DNA of 64,000 nt from CADEED01 sp963842515 (lineage in GTDB: Bacteria; Pseudomonadota; Gammaproteobacteria; Steroidobacterales; Steroidobacteraceae), in the NCBI GenBank assembly GCA_963842515.1, contig CAWJGO010000005.1:372001-436000 (forward strand), written 5' to 3'. The notes below the pieces were generated by a model that was given only the letters and a program-made list of their open reading frames with translations, ran no database searches and had not been told where the DNA came from. Below, in pieces: positions 44,144 to 52,432 of this stretch. Position 1 is the first letter of the stretch. Every line of letters begins with the position of its first letter. A program made the translations under genes and the position numbers.

Positions 44144-44167
44144 TGTGTATTATTGTATTGATACACA
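44144..44167 (+). promoter_or_regulatory. YtrA/GntR-type operator upstream of the ABC operon
   Basis: Dyad TGTGTAT-(10)-ATACACA, perfect in both 7-bp arms, in the gap before the GntR regulator gene. It resembles the GTGTA-TACAC operators of YtrA-type repressors. It probably lets the regulator control its own operon. Confidence 0.6.
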
Positions 44168-44185
44168 TAGTCACCAGGCCGCCGA

Positions 44186-44566
44186 GTGTTCATTGTCAAT
44201 CCACAATCCGGCATCCCCATCTACCGGCAGATATTCGACCAGGTGAAGCGAATGGTCGCGAGCGGCCAGCTGCAGCCGGGCAGTGCGCTGCCGTCGGTGC
44301 GCGAGCTGGCCATGGCCCATGCCGTCAATCCGATGACCATCTCCAAGGCGTACAGCATGCTCGAGGCCGAGGGGCTGCTCGAGCGCAACCGCGGCAAGCC
44401 GATGACCGTGGCGAACCAGACGCGAAATCACTCGCAACTGCCGAAGCGGTTGCTGCAGATCGATCCTCTGGTCGGACAGACAGTGGTCGCCGCCAAACAA
44501 CTTCAACTGACCGAAGCGGAACTGGTAAAGGCCGTCCGCCGCGCATGGGAGCAGAATGATGACTAG
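44186..44566 (+). CDS. GntR-family regulator, YtrA subfamily
   Basis: 126 residues, starting at a GTG at 44186 (the conserved MFIVNPQSG start). The winged helix-turn-helix is IYRQIFDQVKRMVASGQLQPGSALPSVRELAMAHAVNPMTISKAYSMLEAEGLLE, typical of the YtrA group, which has a short C-terminal dimerisation part rather than an effector domain. It sits just upstream of an ABC transporter, and its stop overlaps the ATPase start. YtrA repressors control such transporters in response to envelope-active compounds. The operator palindrome 20 nt upstream supports autoregulation. Confidence 0.88.
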   Translation: MFIVNPQSGIPIYRQIFDQVKRMVASGQLQPGSALPSVRELAMAHAVNPMTISKAYSMLEAEGLLERNRGKPMTVANQTRNHSQLPKRLLQIDPLVGQTVVAAKQLQLTEAELVKAVRRAWEQNDD

Positions 44567-45437
44567 CACCACCGTCGAAGCCTCGAAGCTGAGCAAGGCA
44601 TTCGGAGAGAAGCAGGTACTTCAGGATATGTCGTTCGGCGTTTCGCCCGGCGATGTAATCGGCGTCCTCGGCAAGAATGGGGCCGGCAAGACCACGCTGC
44701 TGGAGCTCATGCTGGGTTTCACGGCGCCCACGGCTGGCGTAGTGCGCATCTTCGGCCACCAGAGCCACACACTTCCGGGAGACATCAAGGCTCGCGTCGG
44801 CTTCGTGCCGCAGCAGGATGAGTTGCTGGACCAGCTCAGCGTCGCCGATCAATTGCGAGTCATCGCGTCTTTCTATCCGCGGTGGGATTGCGCGCTCATC
44901 GATCGGCTGTGCAGCGAATGGGGTGTGAATCTTACAGCCCGCATCAAGAGCATGTCCGTGGGGGAGCGCCAGAAGCTTTCCATCCTGCTCGCGTTCGGAC
45001 ACCGGCCCGAGCTGCTCATCCTCGACGAACCGGTGGCAAGCCTCGATCCGATTGCGCGCCGCCAGTTTCTCGAGCAGCTCGTGGCCATTTCCGCCGACGG
45101 TGAACGATCGATCGTGTTTTCCTCACACATCGTGTCGGATATCGAACGGCTTGCGAATCGCATCTGGATTCTCAAGCAAGGCAGGCTCGACTGGCAGGGC
45201 GATCTGGACTCGCTGAAGGAGTCCATCGTGCGCCTGCACATCCGCAGCTCGAACGCCGAGTTTCCCGTATTGTCGATTCCTGGTGTGCTCAACGTTCGTC
45301 GGGAGGGCGCCTTTTCGACCGCGGTAGTTCGCGACTGGACGAGCGAAGCGCACGTGGCGCTGGAAAAGAGCGCATCGGTCCAAATCGAAGTCGAGTCACT
45401 CGGGCTCGAAGAAATCTTCCTGGAGCTGCACCGATGA
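44556..45437 (+). CDS. ABC transporter ATP-binding protein (YtrB-like)
   Basis: 293 residues. Walker A GKNGAGKTT, Q-loop in FVPQQDELLDQL, signature MSVGERQKL (a degenerate LSGGQ), Walker B LLILDEPVASLDP and the switch histidine in IVFSSHIVSDIERL. The C-terminal 60 residues are an extra domain of unknown role. It pairs with the downstream membrane protein. The start at 44556 lies inside the end of the GntR gene, so the three genes are tightly linked. It probably moves lipid, peptide or antibiotic-like compounds. Confidence 0.9.
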   Translation: MMTSTTVEASKLSKAFGEKQVLQDMSFGVSPGDVIGVLGKNGAGKTTLLELMLGFTAPTAGVVRIFGHQSHTLPGDIKARVGFVPQQDELLDQLSVADQLRVIASFYPRWDCALIDRLCSEWGVNLTARIKSMSVGERQKLSILLAFGHRPELLILDEPVASLDPIARRQFLEQLVAISADGERSIVFSSHIVSDIERLANRIWILKQGRLDWQGDLDSLKESIVRLHIRSSNAEFPVLSIPGVLNVRREGAFSTAVVRDWTSEAHVALEKSASVQIEVESLGLEEIFLELHR

Positions 45438-46768
45438 AAGCCGTGGCGCGCCTGGTGTGGTCGTATTTCATGGGCACATTGATGAATCGCGCGTTCACGA
45501 TCGGCGGACTGGTCCTCATCGGCCTCTCGCTCTACATACTGACGACGCAACCGAAGGCGGGCGAGATGGTATGGCTGGGCATGTTCGGGATCTTCGCGTT
45601 CTTCTTCGGTAGTTCGCTGCTGCCCGTCATGTTCGGGCGCCTGAGTCGCAGCCACTCGACAGGCGTGCTGCCGCATGGGCGGCTGAAGTTGCTGGTGAGC
45701 GTCTTCGTCACCACGATCGTCGTGTCGATACCGGCCGCCATTCTGGCGCCGGCCGCCGTCGTGGCGGGCAACGGCGCCCGCTTGACGGAGGCCGTGAGGC
45801 ACCCGCAGCACCTCACGTTCATCCTCGAGCTCGCCGGCGTCACGTTCACGTCGGCGATGCTGTTCACCGTCTGGCTGTACCTCGCAATCTGGTTCATGAG
45901 CAATCAGCGCAACATGATGGGGTTCGCCAAAGCGCTGCTCGTGATCGTGGTGATCGTGTTCGCGCCGGCCCGCGACATCCGCGAGCTGAGCCTCTCGCTC
46001 ACCTGGAACCTGCAGCAGATCGCCGTCATCTGGATCGTGTTCGGCGCCGGATTTCTGTTTTGGCCGCGCTACAAGGCGGTTCTGGCGCGACGCAGCCGCC
46101 GGCGATTCACCGGTAGCGCGCTCACTCGCGGCGTCATTGGCCGCGAATTTGACCTCATGTTAGGCACGTCGAATCCGTGGCGGTGGGTAGCCGCCCTGGC
46201 CGTCCCGACCCTCATCGCGACGCGCTTCGAGGTCGATGGGTCGGCCGCGTGGTTGTACTTCCTGACGATCTTCAGCACGGTCGTCGGAGCCATCGCCGGA
46301 GAGGCTGCGGGCCGCAGCCGTGCGCTCTGGTTGCGAGGAGATTGGTCCCGCGAGAGGCTGTTTGCGCAGGTCGAGCATGCTTTCTGGCGGCACAACGGCT
46401 GCGTGCTCGGCGTGTTGATGTTGCTCATGGTGGCCGTCGGCGGCTATGTGGAAATCCCTGCCAGAACGCTTGCAGCCGGTCTGCCGCTGCTCGTGCTCGG
46501 TACGGTGTTGAGCACGTACCTTGGGCTGCTGGTCACGCAAGGGCTGCGCTGGATCGAATGTGCGCTGGGCGTCATGGTCATGGTCGCCCTCATGGTGCTG
46601 GCGTGGGTGATCGCGGAGGATGAAGCGGAACTGACCGCCGTGTACCTGCTGGAGGCGATGCTCGCCATGCTTGCACTGGTCTTGCGGTTTGCGGCACGCC
46701 GCCGGTGGACGCGCATCGACTGGATGCTGAGCCGTCCGAACAGGGCGCTGGTCGCGCGCGGTGCCTGA
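45434..46768 (+). CDS. ABC transporter permease, multi-spanning membrane protein
   Basis: 444 residues with about ten hydrophobic segments (for example FTIGGLVLIGLSLYILT near the start, LVIVVIVFAPA in the middle and LEAMLAMLALVLRFA near the end). The first half is wordier and less hydrophobic between segments. Partner of the ATPase, whose stop it overlaps (ATGA). Length and layout fit the permease of YtrA-controlled ABC-2-like systems rather than an importer. It is convergent with the kinase-like gene, with no gap between stops. Substrate unknown. Confidence 0.8.
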   Translation: MKAVARLVWSYFMGTLMNRAFTIGGLVLIGLSLYILTTQPKAGEMVWLGMFGIFAFFFGSSLLPVMFGRLSRSHSTGVLPHGRLKLLVSVFVTTIVVSIPAAILAPAAVVAGNGARLTEAVRHPQHLTFILELAGVTFTSAMLFTVWLYLAIWFMSNQRNMMGFAKALLVIVVIVFAPARDIRELSLSLTWNLQQIAVIWIVFGAGFLFWPRYKAVLARRSRRRFTGSALTRGVIGREFDLMLGTSNPWRWVAALAVPTLIATRFEVDGSAAWLYFLTIFSTVVGAIAGEAAGRSRALWLRGDWSRERLFAQVEHAFWRHNGCVLGVLMLLMVAVGGYVEIPARTLAAGLPLLVLGTVLSTYLGLLVTQGLRWIECALGVMVMVALMVLAWVIAEDEAELTAVYLLEAMLAMLALVLRFAARRRWTRIDWMLSRPNRALVARGA

Positions 46769-47446
46769 TCAGCGGTCGCCCGCGCCCTCGCGGTCCCGCC
46801 ATCGGAATATCCTGCGGGTCACGAATAGATAGACTTTCTTGCCGCTGACCATCCAGACGCGCGAGAGCAGGGAAGGCGTGGCGAGGATGCGCTTTTCGCG
46901 CGCGGTCAATTGATGCGGCGCATAGGTGCGCTTGTGCTTGAGCAGGTGGCGCAGGTCGTCGTGACCCAGCGCGCGGGCGACGGCCCCGCGTTTCGTCAGC
47001 GTCATCGCCAGCTGGAAATCGACCAGTGCGGGCAAGCCTTCCGGCGTCACCAGCCAGTTGGTCTCTTTGGCGAGATCGTTGTGGATCACGTTGGCGCAGT
47101 GAAGGCGGCGCAGCAGGCGAGATGCGGCCCGGAAATAGACGAGATCGCGCGGCCGAGCCACGTGCATGGGCGTGCCTTCGATCCAGCTGCGCGTGAGTTG
47201 CGCGGTTTCGAGTTTGAGCGTACGCGGAATGCCCTCTATCCCATCGGCCAGCGCGAGGCGCGATAGCGCACGATGCTCGCGGCGCATGAGATGTCGCGCG
47301 AGCGCGCGCGCCCAGGGGCGCGCCTGACTCGCATCGCGCACCACCACATCGCCGACGCGGCGTACGCTGCCGAACACATCGGACTTGAGAAGCTGCGCGT
47401 GCTCCAGGTCTGGCCCCTTTTGCCAGGAAATGGGGTCTGACCCCAT
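46769..47446 (-). CDS. Kinase-like protein with HxDLxxxN and DFQ motifs (RIO/WaaP-like)
   Basis: Up to 228 residues. Kinase signatures: HNDLAKETNWL (catalytic loop) and VDFQLAMTL in the metal-binding position where DFG is usual. The N-terminal nucleotide loop is poor. It resembles RIO-like or lipopolysaccharide-kinase-like phosphotransferases. The start region is encoded by the second copy of the 42-nt repeat: ATG 47444-47446 overlaps the upstream stop as TAATG and yields MGSDPISWQKGPDLE, while an upstream GTG at 47455 gives three more residues. I use ATG 47446. It is coupled to an MFS-acyltransferase gene, so a role in envelope lipid or glycan modification is likely but inferred. Confidence 0.65.
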   Translation of the reverse strand: MGSDPISWQKGPDLEHAQLLKSDVFGSVRRVGDVVVRDASQARPWARALARHLMRREHRALSRLALADGIEGIPRTLKLETAQLTRSWIEGTPMHVARPRDLVYFRAASRLLRRLHCANVIHNDLAKETNWLVTPEGLPALVDFQLAMTLTKRGAVARALGHDDLRHLLKHKRTYAPHQLTAREKRILATPSLLSRVWMVSGKKVYLFVTRRIFRWRDREGAGDR

Positions 47447-47447
47447 T
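47406..47447 (-). repeat. 42-nt palindrome-headed repeat, copy 2
   Basis: Minus-strand copy of the element at 5379-5420, with 39 of 42 positions identical. It again begins at the stop of an upstream gene (MFS-acyltransferase, TAA) and supplies the ATG and first codons of the next gene. The palindrome ATGGGGTCAGACCCCAT has 8-bp arms. Confidence 0.8.
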
Positions 47448-49386
47448 ACTGCCACTCGCCGCGCAGGCCGGCGACGATCTTCTGCAGACTGGTGGCGCTG
47501 GCGTCATCGCCGGGCACGGGGGCCGTCACCACCACTTCGATGCGCGACCAGAAGCGCTTCGGTAGTTGGGTCATGGGACCCCTGCCGCTGCTACGGCTGA
47601 AGAAGCTGCCCCAGAGGCCGCGCAGCGCCAGCGGAATCACGGGCACGGTACGGCGCTCGAGAATGGTCTCCACGCCTTTCTTGAATTCGTTGAGCTCGCC
47701 GTGCTTCGTGAGTTTGCCTTCGGGAAAGATGCACACGATCTCGCCGGCGGCGAGCTCCGCATCGATCTGATCGAAGGCCTTCTGCAGCGCCGCGGCATCC
47801 TCGTGCGCCGGCGCGATCGGAATGGCGCGCGCGGTGCGGAAGATGAAGCTCAATACGGGAATCCTGAAGATGTTGTGATCCATCACGAAGCGCACCGGAC
47901 GCCGGATGCTGCCGCCGATCACCAATGGGTCCATGAAGCTCACGTGGTTGCTCACCAGCAGCACCGGTCCGGTCTCGGGAATGTTCTCGAGCCCGCGCAC
48001 CTTGATGCGATACATGATGTTCACGAGGATCCACGACAGGAAGCGCATCAGGAACTCAGGCACCAGCGTGTAGATGTACGCGGCCACGATGGCATTGAGT
48101 ACCGCGGCGAGAATGAACAGCTGCGGGATGGTGAAATGCAGCACTTCGAGCCACAGGATGGCCAGCAACGCCGCGATGACCATGAAGCCGGCATTCATGA
48201 TGTTGTTGCAGGCGATGATGCGTGCCCGGTGGCTCTCGGTACTGCGCTGCAGGATCAGCGCGTACAGCGGCACGATGAAAAGCCCGCCAAACAAGCCGAT
48301 CAGCGCGCAGTCGAGCACCACGTCCCAACCGCCATCGGCGAGGAAGCGCGTCCAGTTGACGATCGGCGCGCCCGCGGCATGTACGCCGGAATGCTCGAAG
48401 TACAGATCCAGCAGGCAAACCGTCATGCCGATCGACCCCAGCGGCACGAGACCTATCTCCACTTTGTGGCCCGACAGCCGTTCGCAGGCCAGCGAACCGA
48501 GCGCCGTGCCGATGGAGAATGCCGCAAGCAAGAGCGTGTAGACCGTCTTGTCGCCGCCCAGCACGTCTTTGGCATAGGCGGGAAGCTGCGCGAGGATCAA
48601 GGCGCCCACCAGCCAGAACCAGGATATGCCTAACAACGACAGGAAGATGGCGCGCGTCTTCGCCGCAAGGCGAATCACGTCGAAGGTCGAGGTGATCGGA
48701 TTGAAGTTGATCTTCAGTTTAGGGTCGGTGGCCTCTGCGCGCGGGATGGCGCGCGCGCACAGGTACATACCTACGGACACCGCGATCATGGTGACGCCGG
48801 CTGCCAGGTGCGCGTCACTGCCGGCGCCCGCGGCGGCCTCGGCGTTCGAAGTCGGCGCGAGCAGTCCGCCAGCGATCGTGCCGATGAGAATGGCGAGAAA
48901 CGTGCCCGCATCCACCAGCGCGTTGCCGCCCACCAGCTCGCTCTGGCGCAAGTGCTGCGGCATCAGCGAATACTTGAGCGGCCCGAAGATGGTGGCCAGC
49001 ATGCCTAACAGGAAGATGACCGCCAGCAGTGCTGGAACGTTGCCGATGTAGAGTGCGACGGCGCCGCAGCACATGAGCACGACTTCCGCGAGTCGCGTCT
49101 GGCGGATCAGCCGCGACTTCTCGAATTTGTCCGCGAGCTGCCCCGACAGCGCCGAGAACAGGAAAAACGGCAGGATGAACAGGCCTTGAGCGACATTGGA
49201 GAGCACGCCGGCTTCTCCCGCCGCGACGGTCGCGCCGAAGGTGATGGAGACCACCACCGCGTTGCGATACAGGTTGTCGTTGAAGGCGCCGAGGAACTGC
49301 GTGAGAAAGAACGGCAGGAAGCGCCGGGTTGCAAGCAGTTTGAACTGCGAGGCCTCGGCGCCCGGAACCTGTTCGGGTAGCTCCAT
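47446..49386 (-). CDS. MFS lysophospholipid transporter fused to acyltransferase (LplT/Aas-like)
   Basis: 646 residues from ATG 49386. About 12 transmembrane helices (residues 15-420) with the MFS wording LTQFLGAFNDNLYRNAVVVS, LADKFEKSRL and GLFGGLFIVPLYALIL, as in LplT. From about 440 a PlsC-type acyltransferase follows: VSNHVSFMDPLVIGG (NHxxxxD) and FPEGKLTKHGELNEFKKGVE. It lacks the AMP-ligase part of Aas. Likely flips lysophospholipid inward and re-acylates it. A longer start upstream (to 49560) reads into unlikely sequence; MELPEQ is preferred. TAA overlaps the next gene's ATG. Confidence 0.88.
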   Translation of the reverse strand: MELPEQVPGAEASQFKLLATRRFLPFFLTQFLGAFNDNLYRNAVVVSITFGATVAAGEAGVLSNVAQGLFILPFFLFSALSGQLADKFEKSRLIRQTRLAEVVLMCCGAVALYIGNVPALLAVIFLLGMLATIFGPLKYSLMPQHLRQSELVGGNALVDAGTFLAILIGTIAGGLLAPTSNAEAAAGAGSDAHLAAGVTMIAVSVGMYLCARAIPRAEATDPKLKINFNPITSTFDVIRLAAKTRAIFLSLLGISWFWLVGALILAQLPAYAKDVLGGDKTVYTLLLAAFSIGTALGSLACERLSGHKVEIGLVPLGSIGMTVCLLDLYFEHSGVHAAGAPIVNWTRFLADGGWDVVLDCALIGLFGGLFIVPLYALILQRSTESHRARIIACNNIMNAGFMVIAALLAILWLEVLHFTIPQLFILAAVLNAIVAAYIYTLVPEFLMRFLSWILVNIMYRIKVRGLENIPETGPVLLVSNHVSFMDPLVIGGSIRRPVRFVMDHNIFRIPVLSFIFRTARAIPIAPAHEDAAALQKAFDQIDAELAAGEIVCIFPEGKLTKHGELNEFKKGVETILERRTVPVIPLALRGLWGSFFSRSSGRGPMTQLPKRFWSRIEVVVTAPVPGDDASATSLQKIVAGLRGEWQ

Positions 49387-49507
49387 CAGTCGTTGATTGG
49401 CCGGCGACAATGTCCGCGTTGCATGGGACGCATATATAACGTGCCAGGCGGCAACTAGCCAGAACGCATGGCTCCAGTCCGGTGTCGAAAAACGATACAG
49501 TGAGGAC
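49387..49507. promoter_or_regulatory. Divergent gap between the MFS-acyltransferase and YecR-like genes
   Basis: 121 nt. A TATATAT run at 49432-49438 could be the -10 element for the minus-strand MFS gene; the -35 at a suitable distance is poor. No operator recognised. Confidence 0.3.
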
Positions 49508-49804
49508 ATGAAGCATCCAATTCTCATCGCGATTCTCGTGAGCCTCGCGGGCTGCACCACCTACAAGCTCTGGTCCGATGCCGAGAGCGACCAGGATCTC
49601 GGCGTCGTACGCTTTTCGTATGAATACCGAAAGTTCGAGAGCCCGCAGGTGGACGAACGTGCCGGCATCGAGATGGCTCGCGAGCGGTGCCGCGACTGGG
49701 GTTACAAGGACGCGCAGCGCAAAGGCGAAGACCGTCGGTGCACCAACGGCGTGGAATCCGACTGCAGCAAGTGGCTGGTGATACGCGAGTACCGCTGCTC
49801 TTAG
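49508..49804 (+). CDS. YecR-like lipoprotein
   Basis: 98 residues. Signal peptide and lipobox LVSLAGC (lipidated Cys about residue 16). Mature part CTTYKLWSDAESDQDLGVVRFSYEYRKFE and the Cys-containing CRDWGYKDAQRKGEDRRCTNG/CSKWLVIREYRCS resemble the YecR family. In E. coli yecR belongs to the flagellar regulon, but no flagellar gene is near here. A GAGGA site lies just before the ATG. It is divergent from the MFS-acyltransferase with a short shared gap. Confidence 0.75.
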   Translation: MKHPILIAILVSLAGCTTYKLWSDAESDQDLGVVRFSYEYRKFESPQVDERAGIEMARERCRDWGYKDAQRKGEDRRCTNGVESDCSKWLVIREYRCS

Positions 49805-49809
49805 GAATT

Positions 49810-51192
49810 CTATTTGTTGCGGGCGGCGAGCACGGCCATCCGTTTCGCGAGCTCCGTGCGCGGCAGGTAGTGGCCATTGCGAATCACGGCAGCAATTCGC
49901 CGCGTGTTCGCAATGTCGTCGAGCGGGTTGGCTTCGAGCAGCACCAGATCGGCACGCTTGCCGGCTTCGACGGTGCCACGATCGCCGATGGTTCCGAGCC
50001 ATTCCGCCGCCAGTCGCGTGGTGGAATCCAACACCTGCCGATTGCTCATGCCGGCCCTGACCAAGGCCTGGAACTCATCGTGCAGCGAGAAGCCGGGAAC
50101 CATGCCCGGCACCGGGGCATCCGTACCCGTGAGCACCGGGATGCCCGCGGCAACGAACGCCTTCACGAGCTCGCGATTGAAATCGACGATGTCCTGCACG
50201 TACGCGATGCGTTTCGCGTCCACTCCCTTGAGATAGCGGTTGTCGTTGATCACGCCCTGGTACTGCCACGGCGGTAGATAGAGAAGATCCGTTCGCGCCT
50301 TCAGGGAAGCCGGATCGCGCATTTGCTCCACGATGCGCTCATCCAGTGACAGAGTCGCCACGAGCCAGGTGCCGTTGCGCCTGGCCATCTCCACATAGCG
50401 CGGAATGGCGTTCGTGGCGGGGGGCGTCGTTTGCTGCGCGAATTCCTCTGCATGGGCGACGAGGTCGAAGCCCGGCTGAAAGAAGCGGTCGGTCAGACCC
50501 ATTTCGCGCTGCGGGATGTGGCCTACCACTCGCAGGTTGTGTTGGCGCGCTTCGTCGACGATGGCGGTGAAGGTCTCGAGACTGAGCTTGCCGTAGGCCT
50601 TGATGAATTCGTAACCCTCCGCTGAGACTTCGCGCACCGCCTGGCGGCCATCCTCCGGAGTCGTGACGGCCGCGCGGGTCATTCCCAGCGGCCAGCTCGG
50701 CGGGGAACCGTCGATCAACGCGGCGGTGGCGATGTGCGGACCGAGCACGCGGCCGCTCTCGATCTCGACGCGCTGAGCTATCGTCTCGGACATCGCCGTG
50801 AGGTTGAAAACCTGGGTCACGCCGTTGGCGAGGTAAGGCGTGAGCACTTCCTCGAGGTTCACGAGGCCGTCGGGAAGAGTTTTGTCTCCGGTCCAGAGGC
50901 GCATCCCCCGGTCGTTCTCCAGATGCATGTGCATGTCGGTGTAGCCGGGCAGCAGGAACTTGCCGCGGCCGTCGATGCGCCTGCCGGCGCTACGCGCGGT
51001 CTTGGCTCCAGACGTGATGGATGTGATGCGTCCATCACGCAGCGTGACGGTCGCATCGACGATCGTCTTGCCGTCGGCCGTCATCGGCAGCACCGTGACG
51101 TGTTCGAGAACCAAAGGTGCGGCGGGCTCCGCGGCCGGCAATGCCCCGGAGGCGCAGGCCAGGAACACGAATACGGCGATTGGACGCGACAT
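49810..51192 (-). CDS. Secreted metal-dependent amidohydrolase
   Basis: 460 residues with a signal peptide (hydrophobic IAVFVFLACASGALPA). Metal-binding HxH in GYTDMHMHLE, later His in VVGHIPQRE and VAHAEEF, and the catalytic Asp in TGTDAPVPG. The C-terminal RADLVLLEANPL is the usual family ending. It hydrolyses an unknown amide or cyclic compound; imidazolonepropionase-like and prolidase-like relatives exist. It is monocistronic, with a convergent YecR-like gene only 5 nt away. Confidence 0.88.
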   Translation of the reverse strand: MSRPIAVFVFLACASGALPAAEPAAPLVLEHVTVLPMTADGKTIVDATVTLRDGRITSITSGAKTARSAGRRIDGRGKFLLPGYTDMHMHLENDRGMRLWTGDKTLPDGLVNLEEVLTPYLANGVTQVFNLTAMSETIAQRVEIESGRVLGPHIATAALIDGSPPSWPLGMTRAAVTTPEDGRQAVREVSAEGYEFIKAYGKLSLETFTAIVDEARQHNLRVVGHIPQREMGLTDRFFQPGFDLVAHAEEFAQQTTPPATNAIPRYVEMARRNGTWLVATLSLDERIVEQMRDPASLKARTDLLYLPPWQYQGVINDNRYLKGVDAKRIAYVQDIVDFNRELVKAFVAAGIPVLTGTDAPVPGMVPGFSLHDEFQALVRAGMSNRQVLDSTTRLAAEWLGTIGDRGTVEAGKRADLVLLEANPLDDIANTRRIAAVIRNGHYLPRTELAKRMAVLAARNK

Positions 51193-51255
51193 GAGAAAGT
51201 CCCGCGAGTGAATTGACGCGAAGTTGAGACGCGCCAGATGCGCATCCGGTTGCGA

Positions 51256-51732
51256 TCAAGGCGTGTTTATGGCGTCCTGCGCTTCGAAGCCGGCGACAGC
51301 CTTGCCGTTCGTATCCAGCAGCTCGAGCGTCTTGCCGGTGATTTTCCACCCCGCCACCTGTTCGAACATCCCCAGGAATTGCTGTTCCAGCTTCATGCGC
51401 GCCTCGCAGAACATCTTCGTACCGCCCATTTGGTCGAACTTGATGGAGTCGCCGTTCACGGCATAGTGACCGAACATGCGATTGCAGCCGGAGTTGCCCG
51501 TGACGACCAGATTGTTCTGCTGCAGCGTCAGGTGAACGTCGCGTTCGCCAGGCGGATTCTCGACCACTTCATCGCCGAGCCGGGTGAGGCGCCAGTGGGT
51601 GTCGACCAGCATTTGCGAAGAGGCATCCTGCACCGGGCCGGGATTGGCAACGCAACCGGTGGTAGTTAGTGCGCCGACGCAGAGGATGGCGCATAGCAGC
51701 AATGCAGAGGTCTTGGGCGCGGGTGCTTTCAT
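51256..51732 (-). CDS. META-domain lipoprotein (HslJ-like)
   Basis: 158 residues. Lipobox LTTTGC with the lipidated Cys at 27. The META domain carries the family's WRLTRLGDE, LVVTGNSGCNRMFGHY and GGTKMFCEA segments. Such proteins (HslJ) are heat-shock or antibiotic-stress related outer-membrane lipoproteins of unclear mechanism. It is 63 nt upstream of the amidohydrolase on the same strand and may or may not be co-transcribed. Confidence 0.88.
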   Translation of the reverse strand: MKAPAPKTSALLLCAILCVGALTTTGCVANPGPVQDASSQMLVDTHWRLTRLGDEVVENPPGERDVHLTLQQNNLVVTGNSGCNRMFGHYAVNGDSIKFDQMGGTKMFCEARMKLEQQFLGMFEQVAGWKITGKTLELLDTNGKAVAGFEAQDAINTP

Positions 51733-51767
51733 CGCGCGAATCTACACCCGCGGCGTGACTCGCGCTG

Positions 51768-52352
51768 TCAGAACATCGGCGTTATGCGGTATTCGGCCGC
51801 CAGCGCCACGAGCAGGTACAGCACGAAGAAAGAGCCCGCATCGAGAAACGCTTTCCACAACACGTCCGGACGCACGTCCAGCTGTGCGGGCAGGGGCGCC
51901 TTTCGCCAGGCGGGCCACCACATGTTAGGCGTCGCCACGACATAGGCCTTGAATCCTTCCGGAAATGCATCCGCGAGAAATTGCTCTTCGCAGGAAGCCG
52001 CATAGATCAGCAGGGCGGCGATGAGGCCCACGACCGCCATGCACAGCAGCGGCGCCTGGCTGGCGAGACCCAGACCCAGCGCGCCCACGATCGAGAAGGA
52101 GTAGAGCGGGTGGCGGCAATGTGCGTACGGACCGGTGGTCACCAGCACTTCGTCCTTGTGGCCGGCGATGAACAGCGAACACCAGATGCGCCCGAGGCAG
52201 GCCACCGCTACGCAGATGAAACCCAGCACGCCTGTCAGATAAGTCCACCCCGCCGGCATTTCCCGGGGACCCACGACGGTGGTGGCCGCGATCAGCGCGA
52301 CGTAGATCGCGAAGGTGGCTCGCAGGCGCGGTGTGCTGGCGGATTCCGTCAT
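51768..52352 (-). CDS. Isoprenylcysteine methyltransferase-like membrane protein
   Basis: 194 residues, about five transmembrane helices, with the ICMT/PEMT signature GPYAHCRHPLYSFSIVGALGLG (RHPxY) and a C-terminal hydrophobic tail. It methylates an unknown substrate with SAM. A second, distant member of the same fold superfamily (DUF1295) lies at 14745-15554. The gene is 35 nt upstream of the META lipoprotein gene. Confidence 0.8.
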   Translation of the reverse strand: MTESASTPRLRATFAIYVALIAATTVVGPREMPAGWTYLTGVLGFICVAVACLGRIWCSLFIAGHKDEVLVTTGPYAHCRHPLYSFSIVGALGLGLASQAPLLCMAVVGLIAALLIYAASCEEQFLADAFPEGFKAYVVATPNMWWPAWRKAPLPAQLDVRPDVLWKAFLDAGSFFVLYLLVALAAEYRITPMF

Positions 52353-52432
52353 CGGCGCGCGAGTCTAGCAGTTGAGAACACGATTCGAAGACCCCACACT
52401 GCGGGTCCAACCCGCGATTCCTGGAGACCCAG

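Noticed and set aside
44144..44167. Reading the GntR operator as a simple promoter
   Set aside because: TATTAT could be a -10 element, but no good -35 was found; the perfect dyad is better explained as a regulator site.
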